64,000 nucleotides of DNA from Helicobacter sp. 13S00482-2. GTDB lineage: Bacteria; Campylobacterota; Campylobacteria; Campylobacterales; Helicobacteraceae. Of this stretch, positions 1-8,480 are shown piece after piece. Numbering within the stretch: the first letter of the stretch is position 1; every line of letters starts with the position of its first letter. Made by a program: the position numbers and the translations under genes. The stretch lies in the NCBI RefSeq assembly GCF_002272795.1, contig NZ_MLAT01000008.1:1-64000 (forward strand). The letters are read 5' to 3'. The notes under the pieces were generated by a model. The model saw only the letters and a program-made list of their open reading frames with translations. It had not been told where the DNA came from and did no database searches.

Positions 1-204
1 GGAATTGCAAGAGGTTGGGTTATTTTAAAAGGTTGAAAAAATATCATTTTTTTGAAAAAAAATTTTTAAAAAAGAAAAAAAATATTTACGAAAAAGGGGG
101 TTTTAGCCCCACCCCCCCCTATTTTCCCCCTGGGGAATAAGGTATTAATAAAAAACATAGAAACATTAAAAAAAGGGGGGGGGGTTGGGAAGTTTAAAAA
201 GGGA
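1..204. other. Low-complexity, homopolymer-rich edge sequence
   Basis: This stretch is dominated by runs of one base, including ten G at 175-184, eight C at 112-119 and long A and T runs. It contains no believable coding sequence on either strand. It sits exactly where the N-terminal third of tyrosyl-tRNA synthetase should be, and the tyrS frame becomes readable only near 205-211. TyrS should be essential here, so I read this as a poor-quality assembly or contig edge rather than biology. A real disruption cannot be excluded from the sequence alone. Confidence 0.6.
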
Positions 205-210
205 TTTTTT

Positions 211-1179
211 ACCGCCACTATCGGCGATCCTAGTGGTAAAAATGAAACCAGAAAACAACTCAGCAAAGAACAAGTAGAGCAAAATGCTGTTACCTATAAA
301 GAGCAAGTTTTTAAAATACTTGATCCAAAACACACAGAAATTTGTTTTAACTCCAAATGGATTAACGAATTAGGAGTATCGGGACTCGTTAATTTGACAT
401 CAAAATTTTCTGTGGCTAGAATGCTAGAGAGAGATGATTTTGAAAAAAGATACAAAGAGGGACGACCTATTAGCATCATTGAATTTATGTACCCTCTTCT
501 TCAGGGCTATGACTCGGTAGCATTGAAGTGTGATATTGAGCTTGGAGGAAATGATCAGAAATTCAATTTGCTTGTAGGTAGGACACTTCAAAGGGCATTT
601 GGAATCAATAAAGAACAATCAGTCCTCACTGTCCCCTTGCTTGAAGGCCTTGATGGCGTGAATAAGATGAGTAAAAGTTTAGGAAATTATATTGGGGTTA
701 CAGAAAATCCTAACTCAATGTATGCTAAAATAATGAGCATTTCAGATGAGCTGATGTGGAAATATTACGAGCTTTTAAGCACAAAAACCATCAAGGAATT
801 GAATGATTTAAAGAATGCTGTTGTTTCTGGGAGTTTCCATCCTAAAAAAGCCAAGGAAGAATTGGCTTTAGAAATTGTGCAAAAATATCATGGTTTAGAG
901 TGTTCTATGAAAGCAAAAAATGAATTTGATAGTGTATTTACAAAAGATGAAATGCCTAGTGATATATTAGAAATGAAGTTTGAAAAGGGTATTTGGATTT
1001 GCGAATTGCTTAAATTAGCAAATCTTTCATCTTCAACATCTCAAGCAAGACGTGATATTCAAGGAGGGGCTCTTAAAATAAATAAAGATAAAATTATAGA
1101 TCAAGACTATAGGTTTGAGAGTGGAGATTATATTGTTCAAATAGGTAAGAGAAAATTTATTAAAGCAGTGATTATATAA
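211..1179 (+). CDS. tyrS: Tyrosyl-tRNA synthetase, 5' part missing
   Basis: TyrS charges tRNA-Tyr with tyrosine in the cytoplasm. The readable frame begins with TATIGDPSGKN, the conserved segment that follows the nucleotide-binding N-terminus in bacterial TyrS. It continues without stops through the class I signature KMSKS (664-678) to a C-terminal S4-type RNA-binding domain. About 320 residues are visible of the usual roughly 400. The HIGH-type motif and the start codon are lost in the degraded sequence before 205. The first in-frame codons (reading GFFTATIG where GDFTATIG is expected) suggest homopolymer length errors. The gene is followed 16 bases later by a nitronate monooxygenase gene in the same direction, the order I recall from H. 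pylori HP0774-HP0772. Confidence 0.9.
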   Translation, partial: TATIGDPSGKNETRKQLSKEQVEQNAVTYKEQVFKILDPKHTEICFNSKWINELGVSGLVNLTSKFSVARMLERDDFEKRYKEGRPISIIEFMYPLLQGYDSVALKCDIELGGNDQKFNLLVGRTLQRAFGINKEQSVLTVPLLEGLDGVNKMSKSLGNYIGVTENPNSMYAKIMSISDELMWKYYELLSTKTIKELNDLKNAVVSGSFHPKKAKEELALEIVQKYHGLECSMKAKNEFDSVFTKDEMPSDILEMKFEKGIWICELLKLANLSSSTSQARRDIQGGALKINKDKIIDQDYRFESGDYIVQIGKRKFIKAVII

Positions 1180-1195
1180 CTAGGGGAAAGGATTA

Positions 1196-2287
1196 ATGAA
1201 AACGACACTAGGGTCTTTAAAAATCGGAAAACATACTATTAAATATCCCATATTTCAGGGAGGTATGGGAGTTGGTATTAGTTGGGATGAGTTGGCAGGA
1301 AATGTATCTAAAGAGGGTGCACTAGGAATTATTAGTGCTGTTGGGACGGGCTATTATAAAAAAATGCAGTTTGTTGAGAAAATAGTGCATTCTAAGCCCT
1401 TTGAGGCAATCAATTTTTATTCTAAGTGTGCCTTGAATGAGATATTTAAAAATGCCAGAAAAATATGCCAAAACAATGCTTTGGGAGCAAATATTCTTTA
1501 TGCTATTAATGAGTATGGGAGAGTTGTCCGTGATGCTTGTGAGGCAGGTGCAAATATAATTGTAACAGGTGCAGGACTTCCTACAAATATGCCCGAATTT
1601 ACAAAGAATTTTCCAGAAGTAGCACTTGTGCCTATTGTATCTTCAGTGAAAGCATTGAGAATTTTATGTAAAAGATGGGAAGAACGTTATCAACGAGTTC
1701 CTGATGCAATTATAGTTGAAGGTCCCCTCAGTGGAGGGCATCAAGGTTTTAAATATGAGGATTGTTTTAAAGAAGAGTTTCAGCTTGAGAATTTAGTTCC
1801 TCATATCGTTAATGAAGCAAAACAATGGGGAGAGATTCCTGTGATAGCTGCAGGAGGAATATGGGATAGAGCCGATATTGATAGAATGATCGCATTAGGT
1901 GCTAGTGGGGTTCAGATGGGAACTAGATTTTTAGGTACTAGAGAATGTGATGCTAAAGCTTATGCTGAAATTTTACCACAGGTTAAAAAAGATGATATCA
2001 AACTCGTTAAATCACCTGTCGGTTATCCTGCTAGAGCGATTAATGTTGGAGTATTGCAAAGACTTCAAGAAGGGAATGCTCCTAAAGTGAGATGTGTGAG
2101 CAATTGTGTATCGCCCTGCCATCGTGGAGTAGAAGCAAAAGCGGTCGGTTATTGTATTGCAGATAGTCTAGGAAAAGGACATTTAGGGGATAAACAAGAG
2201 GGGCTTTATTTTAGTGGTGCTAATGGTTATCGTGTTGATAAAATAATAAGTGTGAAAGAACTCATGCAAGAGCTAACACAGGAGTAG
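1196..2287 (+). CDS. Nitronate monooxygenase family flavoprotein
   Basis: The 363-residue protein belongs to the nitronate monooxygenase (formerly 2-nitropropane dioxygenase) TIM-barrel family, which binds FMN and oxidises alkyl nitronates. Family features that can be seen are the N-terminal PIFQGGMGVG, the glycine-rich VEGPLSGGHQGF segment in the middle, and the phosphate-binding stretch AAGGIWDRADID followed by GASGVQMGTRFLGT. A cysteine-containing patch (VRCVSNCVSPC, about residues 298-308) near the C-terminus is unusual for the wider family but, as I recall, present in Helicobacter members. The gene lies 16 bases after tyrS and 5 bases before amiA, so the three are probably co-transcribed. 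The physiological substrate is not known. Confidence 0.85.
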   Translation: MKTTLGSLKIGKHTIKYPIFQGGMGVGISWDELAGNVSKEGALGIISAVGTGYYKKMQFVEKIVHSKPFEAINFYSKCALNEIFKNARKICQNNALGANILYAINEYGRVVRDACEAGANIIVTGAGLPTNMPEFTKNFPEVALVPIVSSVKALRILCKRWEERYQRVPDAIIVEGPLSGGHQGFKYEDCFKEEFQLENLVPHIVNEAKQWGEIPVIAAGGIWDRADIDRMIALGASGVQMGTRFLGTRECDAKAYAEILPQVKKDDIKLVKSPVGYPARAINVGVLQRLQEGNAPKVRCVSNCVSPCHRGVEAKAVGYCIADSLGKGHLGDKQEGLYFSGANGYRVDKIISVKELMQELTQE

Positions 2288-2292
2288 AGGGT

Positions 2293-3513
2293 GTGAGAGT
2301 CCTGATTGGCATTTTATGTTTATTGGGATTCTTATTGGCCTCAGAGCCTAAAATACTTCAGATTATTCCTTTTGGAACAAGTAGTGTTCGCATAACTTTT
2401 GATCAAGATATTTCTAAATTAGTTATCAAAGAACACACACTCAAGGATTTTAGAAGTTTTCTAGATATTGAGGCAATTTTGGTCACTCCAAAGAAGATCT
2501 ATAATTTTTCTAACAAAACTCAAATATCTATCGCTCAAAATAATTCACAAATTGTTCGTATTGTTGTTAAGACAAATAAAGATAGCTCTTATCAGACTAG
2601 AATTGTGCAAAAGCATCTTTATATCAGCGTCATTGATAAGCTCCCAGAAGTTTCTAAAAACTCCTCTGTATCTAAAAAACCACTTAAAGTGCCTACTCAT
2701 TCATCTAAAAGAACTTTAGAAACATCTAAGGTGAGATCTCAAACTTCTGAAATAAAAACCCCCCCACAAGCGCATTCTAAAACTCCTAACACCACTAAAG
2801 AGCAAAATATTTCTAATGTACCAAAAACAATCACCAAATACAGAATTGTTATTGATCCTGGACATGGTGGGAAAGATTGTGGTGCAATGGGTATTACAAA
2901 AGTTTGTGAAAAAAACATTGTGCTCAGTGTGGCAAAGTTTTTAGATCAGGAGTTGAAAAAAAGAGGTTATATCACCTATATGACACGAAATAAAGATATT
3001 TATATTAATCTTAAAGAACGTACGGATTTTGCCAATGCGAAGAATGCAGATCTTTTTGTATCCATTCATGCAAATTCTGTTACAAAAAATTCCAGCAATT
3101 CTCCACAGGGCATAGAGACCTATTTTTTATCCACGGCAAGAAGTGAGAGAGCTAGAAAAGTTGCTGAACTTGAAAATAAAGATGATGTGGATGTGATGAA
3201 TTATTTTTCACGATTTTCTTTTTTGAATTCCTTGAATTCACATCGCCTTATTGCTTCCAATAAGCTTGCCATTGATATTCAATTTGGGATTTTAAAAGAA
3301 CTCAGGAAGAATTATCAAGGAGTTGTTGATGGAGGAGTCAGAGAAGGACCTTTTTGGGTTCTTGCGGGAGCACTAATGCCTTCTGTGTTGATTGAGATAG
3401 GTTATAATTCAAATCCCATAGAGGCACGACGCATTGATGATAAACGTTATCAAAGATTTTTAGCAAAGGGTATAGCCGATGGGATTGAAGGTTTTTTTGC
3501 AAAAAATTATTAA
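2293..3513 (+). CDS. amiA: N-acetylmuramoyl-L-alanine amidase, periplasmic
   Basis: This amidase cleaves the bond between N-acetylmuramic acid and the stem peptide of peptidoglycan and acts in daughter-cell separation; in H. pylori AmiA is also needed for the coccoid transition. The 406-residue protein has a hydrophobic signal peptide (residues 1-17), an AMIN-like beta domain, a low-complexity Ser/Thr/Lys/Pro linker (about 120-180) and a C-terminal Amidase_3 domain. Zinc ligands and catalytic residues appear in order: His in DPGHGGKD, Glu in CEKNIV, His in SIHANS and Glu in IEIGYNSNP. Translation starts at a GTG 5 bases after the previous stop. The linker is encoded in part by seven C in a row (2759-2765). 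Confidence 0.93.
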   Translation: MRVLIGILCLLGFLLASEPKILQIIPFGTSSVRITFDQDISKLVIKEHTLKDFRSFLDIEAILVTPKKIYNFSNKTQISIAQNNSQIVRIVVKTNKDSSYQTRIVQKHLYISVIDKLPEVSKNSSVSKKPLKVPTHSSKRTLETSKVRSQTSEIKTPPQAHSKTPNTTKEQNISNVPKTITKYRIVIDPGHGGKDCGAMGITKVCEKNIVLSVAKFLDQELKKRGYITYMTRNKDIYINLKERTDFANAKNADLFVSIHANSVTKNSSNSPQGIETYFLSTARSERARKVAELENKDDVDVMNYFSRFSFLNSLNSHRLIASNKLAIDIQFGILKELRKNYQGVVDGGVREGPFWVLAGALMPSVLIEIGYNSNPIEARRIDDKRYQRFLAKGIADGIEGFFAKNY

Positions 3514-3521
3514 GGAAAAAA

Positions 3522-4382
3522 ATGAGCAAGATTAATATGTATAAAGTTGTTTTTTCATCAATATTTTTCTTGTTATTTGTTTTCACCGTGCTTTCGCTTT
3601 TGGTTTCTCAATTTAGTAGTATTTTTTCACAATTATTTTTAATACTTACATATGATGAACGTGCTTATGATAGCATCATAGACTTTTTTTGTTTTTGTGG
3701 TATTTTAATGTCCATTTTTTACTTGATTGCTTCTACTTGGTGGGATAAAGATGTCTTATTGCAACGTATTGTGAGTGTGATTTTTTGTATAGGATTTATT
3801 TTTTTATTGACTTTTCGTTTAAGTACTGAAAAAACTCTTGATTTTACTATACTTGGATTTGTCTCTGATAGTGGCTTTGAAAGACTCTCTTTTGGTGAGA
3901 TTCTGATCAAGAATTTTCAATCTATTGTTATTTCTGGATTTGTTTATATCTTTTTTGTGATTTTGCCTCTGATATTTTTTGGTTTTGGCTATGGTCTTAA
4001 TACTAAAAATATATTTGGCAAGTATCTTGATTTCTTCTGTCCTTCTATCAATATTTGTATCATAGCACTCTTTGCCTCTGGTTTTCAGGCATATTATGAT
4101 AAATCAAATACATTTTTGTATGTAGATTTTTTCATCTTTTGTTTGTGTTTAGTGTTATTTTTAAGAGTATTTTTAATGCATAAAGAGCTTTTTGGATATT
4201 ATGAATATGCAAATATATTGCTTATGATCATAGGGATTTTGATATGCTTACTTTGTTCTAATATCATTTCGCAAGCACAAGATTATTACAATGCAAAAGA
4301 GGCATTTTATCTACTAGTATTTTTAGGTTGGTATGGTGAATGGATGTATAAGAGTTTATCTAAAGACTTTCATGTAAAATGA
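3522..4382 (+). CDS. Hypothetical multi-pass inner-membrane protein
   Basis: I do not recognise a named family. The 286-residue protein is very hydrophobic, with about seven or eight predicted membrane-spanning segments rich in Phe, Ile and Leu and short connecting loops. There is no recognisable catalytic motif. The start ATG follows the ribosome-binding-site-like AAGGAAAAAA and lies 8 bases after amiA, so it is probably the last gene of the tyrS-amiA transcript. A terminator-like hairpin follows its stop codon. Position after amiA hints at an envelope role, but that is inference from context only. Confidence 0.7.
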   Translation: MSKINMYKVVFSSIFFLLFVFTVLSLLVSQFSSIFSQLFLILTYDERAYDSIIDFFCFCGILMSIFYLIASTWWDKDVLLQRIVSVIFCIGFIFLLTFRLSTEKTLDFTILGFVSDSGFERLSFGEILIKNFQSIVISGFVYIFFVILPLIFFGFGYGLNTKNIFGKYLDFFCPSINICIIALFASGFQAYYDKSNTFLYVDFFIFCLCLVLFLRVFLMHKELFGYYEYANILLMIIGILICLLCSNIISQAQDYYNAKEAFYLLVFLGWYGEWMYKSLSKDFHVK

Positions 4383-4385
4383 TTG

Positions 4386-5069
4386 CTAAAACCGTGAGGG
4401 TTTTTTGATTTTTTTGAATAAAAGTTCTCTATAAAATCTCTCTAATCCTAATCTCTCTTTTGATTCTATTTTATAATAGATATGTTCTAGGTACTCTAAG
4501 ATATATTTTTTTGGAATAGAAGTTTTTTGTGAGTACTCATTTAGAATATAATAGGGGATTTTAATCTTTTTTTGGTTGAATTTTTCTGAGAGATTTTTAT
4601 AAAAATCACCATGAGTGTTATAACAAAATCTTCCAAATATAAATGGTAAATGTTTTTTTTCATACCATATCTTTCCCATATCAATGTGTTTTCCATTATG
4701 ATACCGATATGATAGAGCTCTATCCCCGATAAGAACTTCACCTTTTAATCCTAAGACTTTGCATAGTGCGTTTGAAGTCGCAGATTGGTAATCTTCTGAT
4801 TGTGCGGTTGGCTTTACAATCACGCTCCAAACACTTCCTTTGGCAATAATACCTGAGGAGGTGATTTTATTTTTTCGCCAAGAGTGGTATCCTGCAATAG
4901 AAGATATAAATCCCGCATCAATTCTTTTAAACAAAAAATCTTTATTTAATCTAGATGGATAAGATTTGTGTAGTTGCAAGAATTTTTTAAATCCAGAAGT
5001 TGTGGGGTATGATTTGATAAATACATCAAATGGAGCAAGATTAAGATAGTCTATTTTCCCAAATCGCAT
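4386..5069 (-). CDS. mqnA: Chorismate dehydratase MqnA (futalosine menaquinone pathway)
   Basis: MqnA converts chorismate to 3-enolpyruvyl-benzoate, the first step of the futalosine route to menaquinone used by Campylobacterota. The 227-residue protein opens with the family signature MRFGKIDYLNLAPF and has the periplasmic-binding-protein-like fold of the VitK2 biosynthesis family, with FISSIAGYHSWRK and the later IGDRALSYRY segments in the expected order. It is at the short end of the family range. It is transcribed toward the end of the plus-strand tyrS operon, and its last codons overlap that operon's terminator. The 88-base gap upstream separates it from the permease genes, so it may have its own promoter. 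Confidence 0.85.
   Translation of the reverse strand: MRFGKIDYLNLAPFDVFIKSYPTTSGFKKFLQLHKSYPSRLNKDFLFKRIDAGFISSIAGYHSWRKNKITSSGIIAKGSVWSVIVKPTAQSEDYQSATSNALCKVLGLKGEVLIGDRALSYRYHNGKHIDMGKIWYEKKHLPFIFGRFCYNTHGDFYKNLSEKFNQKKIKIPYYILNEYSQKTSIPKKYILEYLEHIYYKIESKERLGLERFYRELLFKKIKKPSRF
4388..4406 (+). terminator. Rho-independent terminator after the tyrS-amiA operon
   Basis: AAAACC, a GTGA loop and GGGTTTTTT form a short stem followed by a T-rich stretch, 6 bases after the stop of the membrane-protein gene. The hairpin lies inside the last codons of the convergent mqnA gene, so the two transcription units share this DNA. Confidence 0.5.
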
Positions 5070-5157
5070 TTATAATTACCTTTTCATTCAAATAAAACTA
5101 AACTATTCTACCTAAAAATTATCATATCTAATGAAACAAAATTATTTTTTTGAATAT

Positions 5158-5823
5158 TCATAGTGTTTTTGCTTCTAGTTTTTTGCTTAAAATAGACAAA
5201 GGATAGCACAGGAAAAAATAAATCGCAAAAATTGCTCCATAGACCCAAAAACTAGCATCAGGAATTTTTAAAATATTCGCTTCAATGATTTGTTGGCCTA
5301 CTTTGAGCAGATCAATAACGCCTATGAGGGCAAGTAAAGAGGTTGTTTTTATCATTCGAGTGAATAAATTGATGGAGCTAGGAAGTAATCGCAGAAATGC
5401 TTGTGGAAAAATCACAAAAATGGCGATCTGGATTTTGTTTAGACCAATGGCTTTAGCACTTTGAGTTTGCACTGAAGCAATGGATGTTAAAGCTCCTCGG
5501 GTGAGATCTCCCATTTCAGCAATTCCCCATAACCCAAAGACTAAAATGCTTGCCATTAATGCATTGATGTGTATTCCAAAGAAGGTAGAGAACCCAAAAT
5601 AGACAATAAATAGCCACGCTAAAATAGGTATGATACGGATACTTTCTAAATAAAAACGGCATAGAAAATTTATTAAAATTGATTTAGAAGTCATCATTAT
5701 GCCCATTAAGGTTCCTCCCAAAATTGCTATGATGATGGAAATAACAGATACATAAAGCGTTATAAATATCCCGTGCGAGAATCGCAAAATGGTTGTGGGT
5801 TCAAAAAGAAACATCATGCTCAT
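5158..5823 (-). CDS. Polar amino-acid ABC transporter permease
   Basis: Inner-membrane permease of the His/Glu/Gln/Arg/opine (HEQRo) ABC transporter family. The 221 residues carry about five membrane segments and the permease-to-ATPase coupling loop near SAKAIGLNKIQIAIFVIFPQA (EAA-loop consensus EAA---G------I-LP). It lies 9 bases downstream of a second permease gene, so they probably form a heterodimeric channel. Helicobacter homologs are usually called GlnP. No ATPase or solute-binding protein gene is next to it, so the substrate cannot be assigned and the partners must be encoded elsewhere. Confidence 0.85.
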   Translation of the reverse strand: MSMMFLFEPTTILRFSHGIFITLYVSVISIIIAILGGTLMGIMMTSKSILINFLCRFYLESIRIIPILAWLFIVYFGFSTFFGIHINALMASILVFGLWGIAEMGDLTRGALTSIASVQTQSAKAIGLNKIQIAIFVIFPQAFLRLLPSSINLFTRMIKTTSLLALIGVIDLLKVGQQIIEANILKIPDASFWVYGAIFAIYFFLCYPLSILSKKLEAKTL

Positions 5824-5832
5824 TTTATCGCC

Positions 5833-6519
5833 TTAAAGTCTTTTTTTGTATTGATGTTCTAGAAAAACAAACAATGCAGATATTGGTAATAAAACTATCA
5901 GATAGCTTAATACCAACATTAACAAAGCCTCATCTGTCTTATAATATGTTCCAATAAAATCTCTTGTCACAAACATCACATCAACTAACGCAACCGCACT
6001 TACTACTGAAGTTTCTTTGAGTAGAAAAATAGTATTAGCCCCAAGATAAGGAATAGAAATGCTAAGACTCTGGGGCAATATAACATGATAGAATAAACTA
6101 AACTTTCCTAATCCTAGACTTTTTCCTGAATCAATTTGTGTTTTGTTGATAGCTTGCAAGCCAGATCTGAAGCTCTCTGCCATATAGCTCCCACCTAAAA
6201 AAGCCACAGAGATAATCGCACATTGATAGGCTTCAAGTTTTAAACCAATTTGTGAAAGTCCATAATATAAGAAAAAAAGATGAATCAACATTGGCGTGTT
6301 GCGTGAAATTTCAATGTAAATTTTTGAAATAGTTTTGATATATTTGATTTGATAATAAAGCGTTAATGCAACCATAAAACCAACTATCAAAGCAAATAAA
6401 ATGCCCCAAAATGATATTTGTAAAGTCAGGTATAAACCTTTTGTATATGCTGGTATTGAATGTATCATAAAATCCCAATCTAGCAATGCGATCTCCTTTT
6501 TGTGAAACTGTATCTTCAA
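5833..6519 (-). CDS. Polar amino-acid ABC transporter permease, second subunit
   Basis: A second HEQRo-family permease of 228 residues. It begins with a cytoplasmic N-terminus and a WDFMIHSIPAYTKGLYLTL entry into the first helix, typical of GlnP/HisM-type subunits. The EAA-type loop SGKSLGLGKFSLFYHVILPQ contacts the ATPase. It is the first gene of a two-gene unit with the permease downstream. The start sits about 110 bases from the divergent lepA start, so the gap must hold promoters for both directions. The pair is odd because the usual four-gene cassette (binding protein, ATPase, two permeases) is split. Confidence 0.85.
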   Translation of the reverse strand: MKIQFHKKEIALLDWDFMIHSIPAYTKGLYLTLQISFWGILFALIVGFMVALTLYYQIKYIKTISKIYIEISRNTPMLIHLFFLYYGLSQIGLKLEAYQCAIISVAFLGGSYMAESFRSGLQAINKTQIDSGKSLGLGKFSLFYHVILPQSLSISIPYLGANTIFLLKETSVVSAVALVDVMFVTRDFIGTYYKTDEALLMLVLSYLIVLLPISALFVFLEHQYKKRL

Positions 6520-6630
6520 TGACAGATAAGTTCATTTTGGTGCTAAGATTTTAACAATGGCCACGATAACGTGTAACTAGCTTATAATGAATAATTTGAT
6601 ACAATACAATAAAAATAAAAATGGATATAA

Positions 6631-8430
6631 ATGATTCAAATGCAACACATACGAAATTTTTCTATTATTGCTCATATTGACCATGGTAAAAGCACATTGG
6701 CCGATAGATTGATTCAAGAGTGTGGGGGTGTGAGCGAACGAGAGATGACTAGTCAGATCATGGATACTATGGATATTGAAAAAGAACGTGGCATCACGAT
6801 AAAAGCACAATCTGTCAGATTGAAATATGTTTTAGATAAACAAGAGTATATTTTGAATCTCATTGACACTCCTGGTCATGTTGATTTTAGTTATGAAGTC
6901 TCACGATCACTTGGTTCTTGTGAGGGTGCATTACTAGTAGTAGATGCTTCTCAAGGTGTCGAAGCTCAAACGATTGCTAATGTATATATCGCACTAGAAA
7001 ATAATCTTGAAATCATTCCTGTTATTAATAAAATTGATCTTCCAGCTGCCGATCCTATAGCTGTGGCTGAAGATATTGAAGAAACTATTGGGATTGAGTG
7101 CACAGATGCATTATGTGTGAGTGCCAAAAGTGGGCTAGGTATCAAAGAATTATTACAGAGAATTGTGGTTCAGATTCCTCCACCAAATGGAGATCAAAAT
7201 GCCCCTACAAAAGCTTTGATTTATGATTCTTGGTTTGATAATTATTTGGGAGCTTTGGCTTTAGTGCGTTTAAAAGATGGTTCTATTAAAGTGGGTCAAG
7301 AGGTTCTTGTGATGAGTACAGGGAAGAGACATGAAGTTTTAGGGTTATATTACCCTCATCCAGTCCATAAAATACCTACAAAAGAAATAAACTGTGGAGA
7401 GATTGGAATCATCTCACTTGGTTTGAAAAATGTTACAGACATGGCAGTTGGCGATACCATCACAGATGCAAAAAAACCAGTATCTAAACCCATAGAAGGT
7501 TTTATTCCTGCTAAACCGTTTGTTTTTGCAGGAATTTATCCTATTGATACAGATAGGTTTGAAGAACTAAGAGATGCACTCAATAAACTTAAAATGAATG
7601 ATTCAGCCCTTAGCTTTGAACCAGAGACTAGTGTTGCGTTAGGTTTTGGGTTTCGGGTTGGTTTTTTAGGGTTATTGCATATGGAGGTCGTAAAAGAAAG
7701 ATTAGAGAGAGAATTTTCACTTGATCTTATCGCTACTGCTCCAACTGTTATCTACGAAGTTACTCTTACAGACGGAAGTAAGGTATTTGTTCAAAATCCA
7801 AGTGAGCTTCCTCCTGAGCAAAAAATAGATAAAATAGAGGAGCCATATGTTAGGGCATCAATCATCACTCCAAGTGATTATTTGGGCAATATCATCACTC
7901 TTTTAAGTAACCGAAGGGGAGTGCAAGAAAAAATGGAATATCTCACACAATCGCGAGTTTTGCTAGTATATGCCTTGCCTAGCAATGAGATTGTGATGGA
8001 TTTTTACGATAAGCTCAAATCTTGCACAAAAGGTTATGCAAGTTTTGATTATGAGCCCATTGAATCTAGAGAAGGCAATTTGGTCAAGTTGGATATTAGG
8101 GTTGCAGGTGAGGTTGTAGATGCACTGAGTGTGATTGTGGATAAGGACAAATCTTATGAAAAAGGTAGGGCACTAGTAGAGTCAATGAAAGAAATCATTC
8201 CAAGACAGCTTTTTGAAGTTGCTATTCAAGCGAGTGTTGGAAATAAGGTTATTGCTCGTGAAACTGTTAAATCAATGGGTAAAAATGTGACTGCAAAGTG
8301 TTATGGTGGGGATATTACTAGGAAACGAAAGCTCTTAGAAAAACAAAAAGAAGGTAAAAAGAGAATGAAAGCCATTGGCAAGGTAGAACTTCCACAAGAG
8401 GCTTTTTTGGCGGTATTGAAAATAGATTAA
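6631..8430 (+). CDS. lepA: Elongation factor 4 (back-translocating GTPase LepA)
   Basis: LepA/EF4 is a ribosome-bound translational GTPase. The 599-residue length is normal. The N-terminus contains the G1 loop AHIDHGKST, the G2 region [10 protein letters not shown], the G3 motif DTPGHVDF and the G4 motif NKID. Domain II, an EF-G-like domain III/V and the LepA-specific C-terminal domain (with [13 protein letters not shown] and [19 protein letters not shown]) follow. The listed start is [10 protein letters not shown]; the inner ATG three codons later is an alternative. It is transcribed alone, divergent from the permease genes and convergent with the autotransporter gene. Confidence 0.97.
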   Translation: MIQMQHIRNFSIIAHIDHGKSTLADRLIQECGGVSEREMTSQIMDTMDIEKERGITIKAQSVRLKYVLDKQEYILNLIDTPGHVDFSYEVSRSLGSCEGALLVVDASQGVEAQTIANVYIALENNLEIIPVINKIDLPAADPIAVAEDIEETIGIECTDALCVSAKSGLGIKELLQRIVVQIPPPNGDQNAPTKALIYDSWFDNYLGALALVRLKDGSIKVGQEVLVMSTGKRHEVLGLYYPHPVHKIPTKEINCGEIGIISLGLKNVTDMAVGDTITDAKKPVSKPIEGFIPAKPFVFAGIYPIDTDRFEELRDALNKLKMNDSALSFEPETSVALGFGFRVGFLGLLHMEVVKERLEREFSLDLIATAPTVIYEVTLTDGSKVFVQNPSELPPEQKIDKIEEPYVRASIITPSDYLGNIITLLSNRRGVQEKMEYLTQSRVLLVYALPSNEIVMDFYDKLKSCTKGYASFDYEPIESREGNLVKLDIRVAGEVVDALSVIVDKDKSYEKGRALVESMKEIIPRQLFEVAIQASVGNKVIARETVKSMGKNVTAKCYGGDITRKRKLLEKQKEGKKRMKAIGKVELPQEAFLAVLKID

Positions 8431-8435
8431 ATATG

Positions 8436-8468
8436 CTTTTACCCTCCAAAGTGGAGGGTTTGTAAAAG
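8436..8468. terminator. Hairpin terminator between lepA and the autotransporter gene
   Basis: ACCCTCCA, a three-base loop and TGGAGGGT form an 8-bp stem, extended outward by CTTTTA pairing with TAAAAG after a small bulge. It lies 5 bases after the lepA stop and 13 bases before the convergent autotransporter stop. Symmetric A/T flanks make it a plausible bidirectional terminator. Confidence 0.65.
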
Positions 8469-8480
8469 TTTGCCTAAGGA

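Noticed and set aside
66-266. A 66-residue minus-strand reading frame in the degraded edge
   Set aside because: It consists of translated homopolymers, has no family features and overlaps the tyrS remnant.
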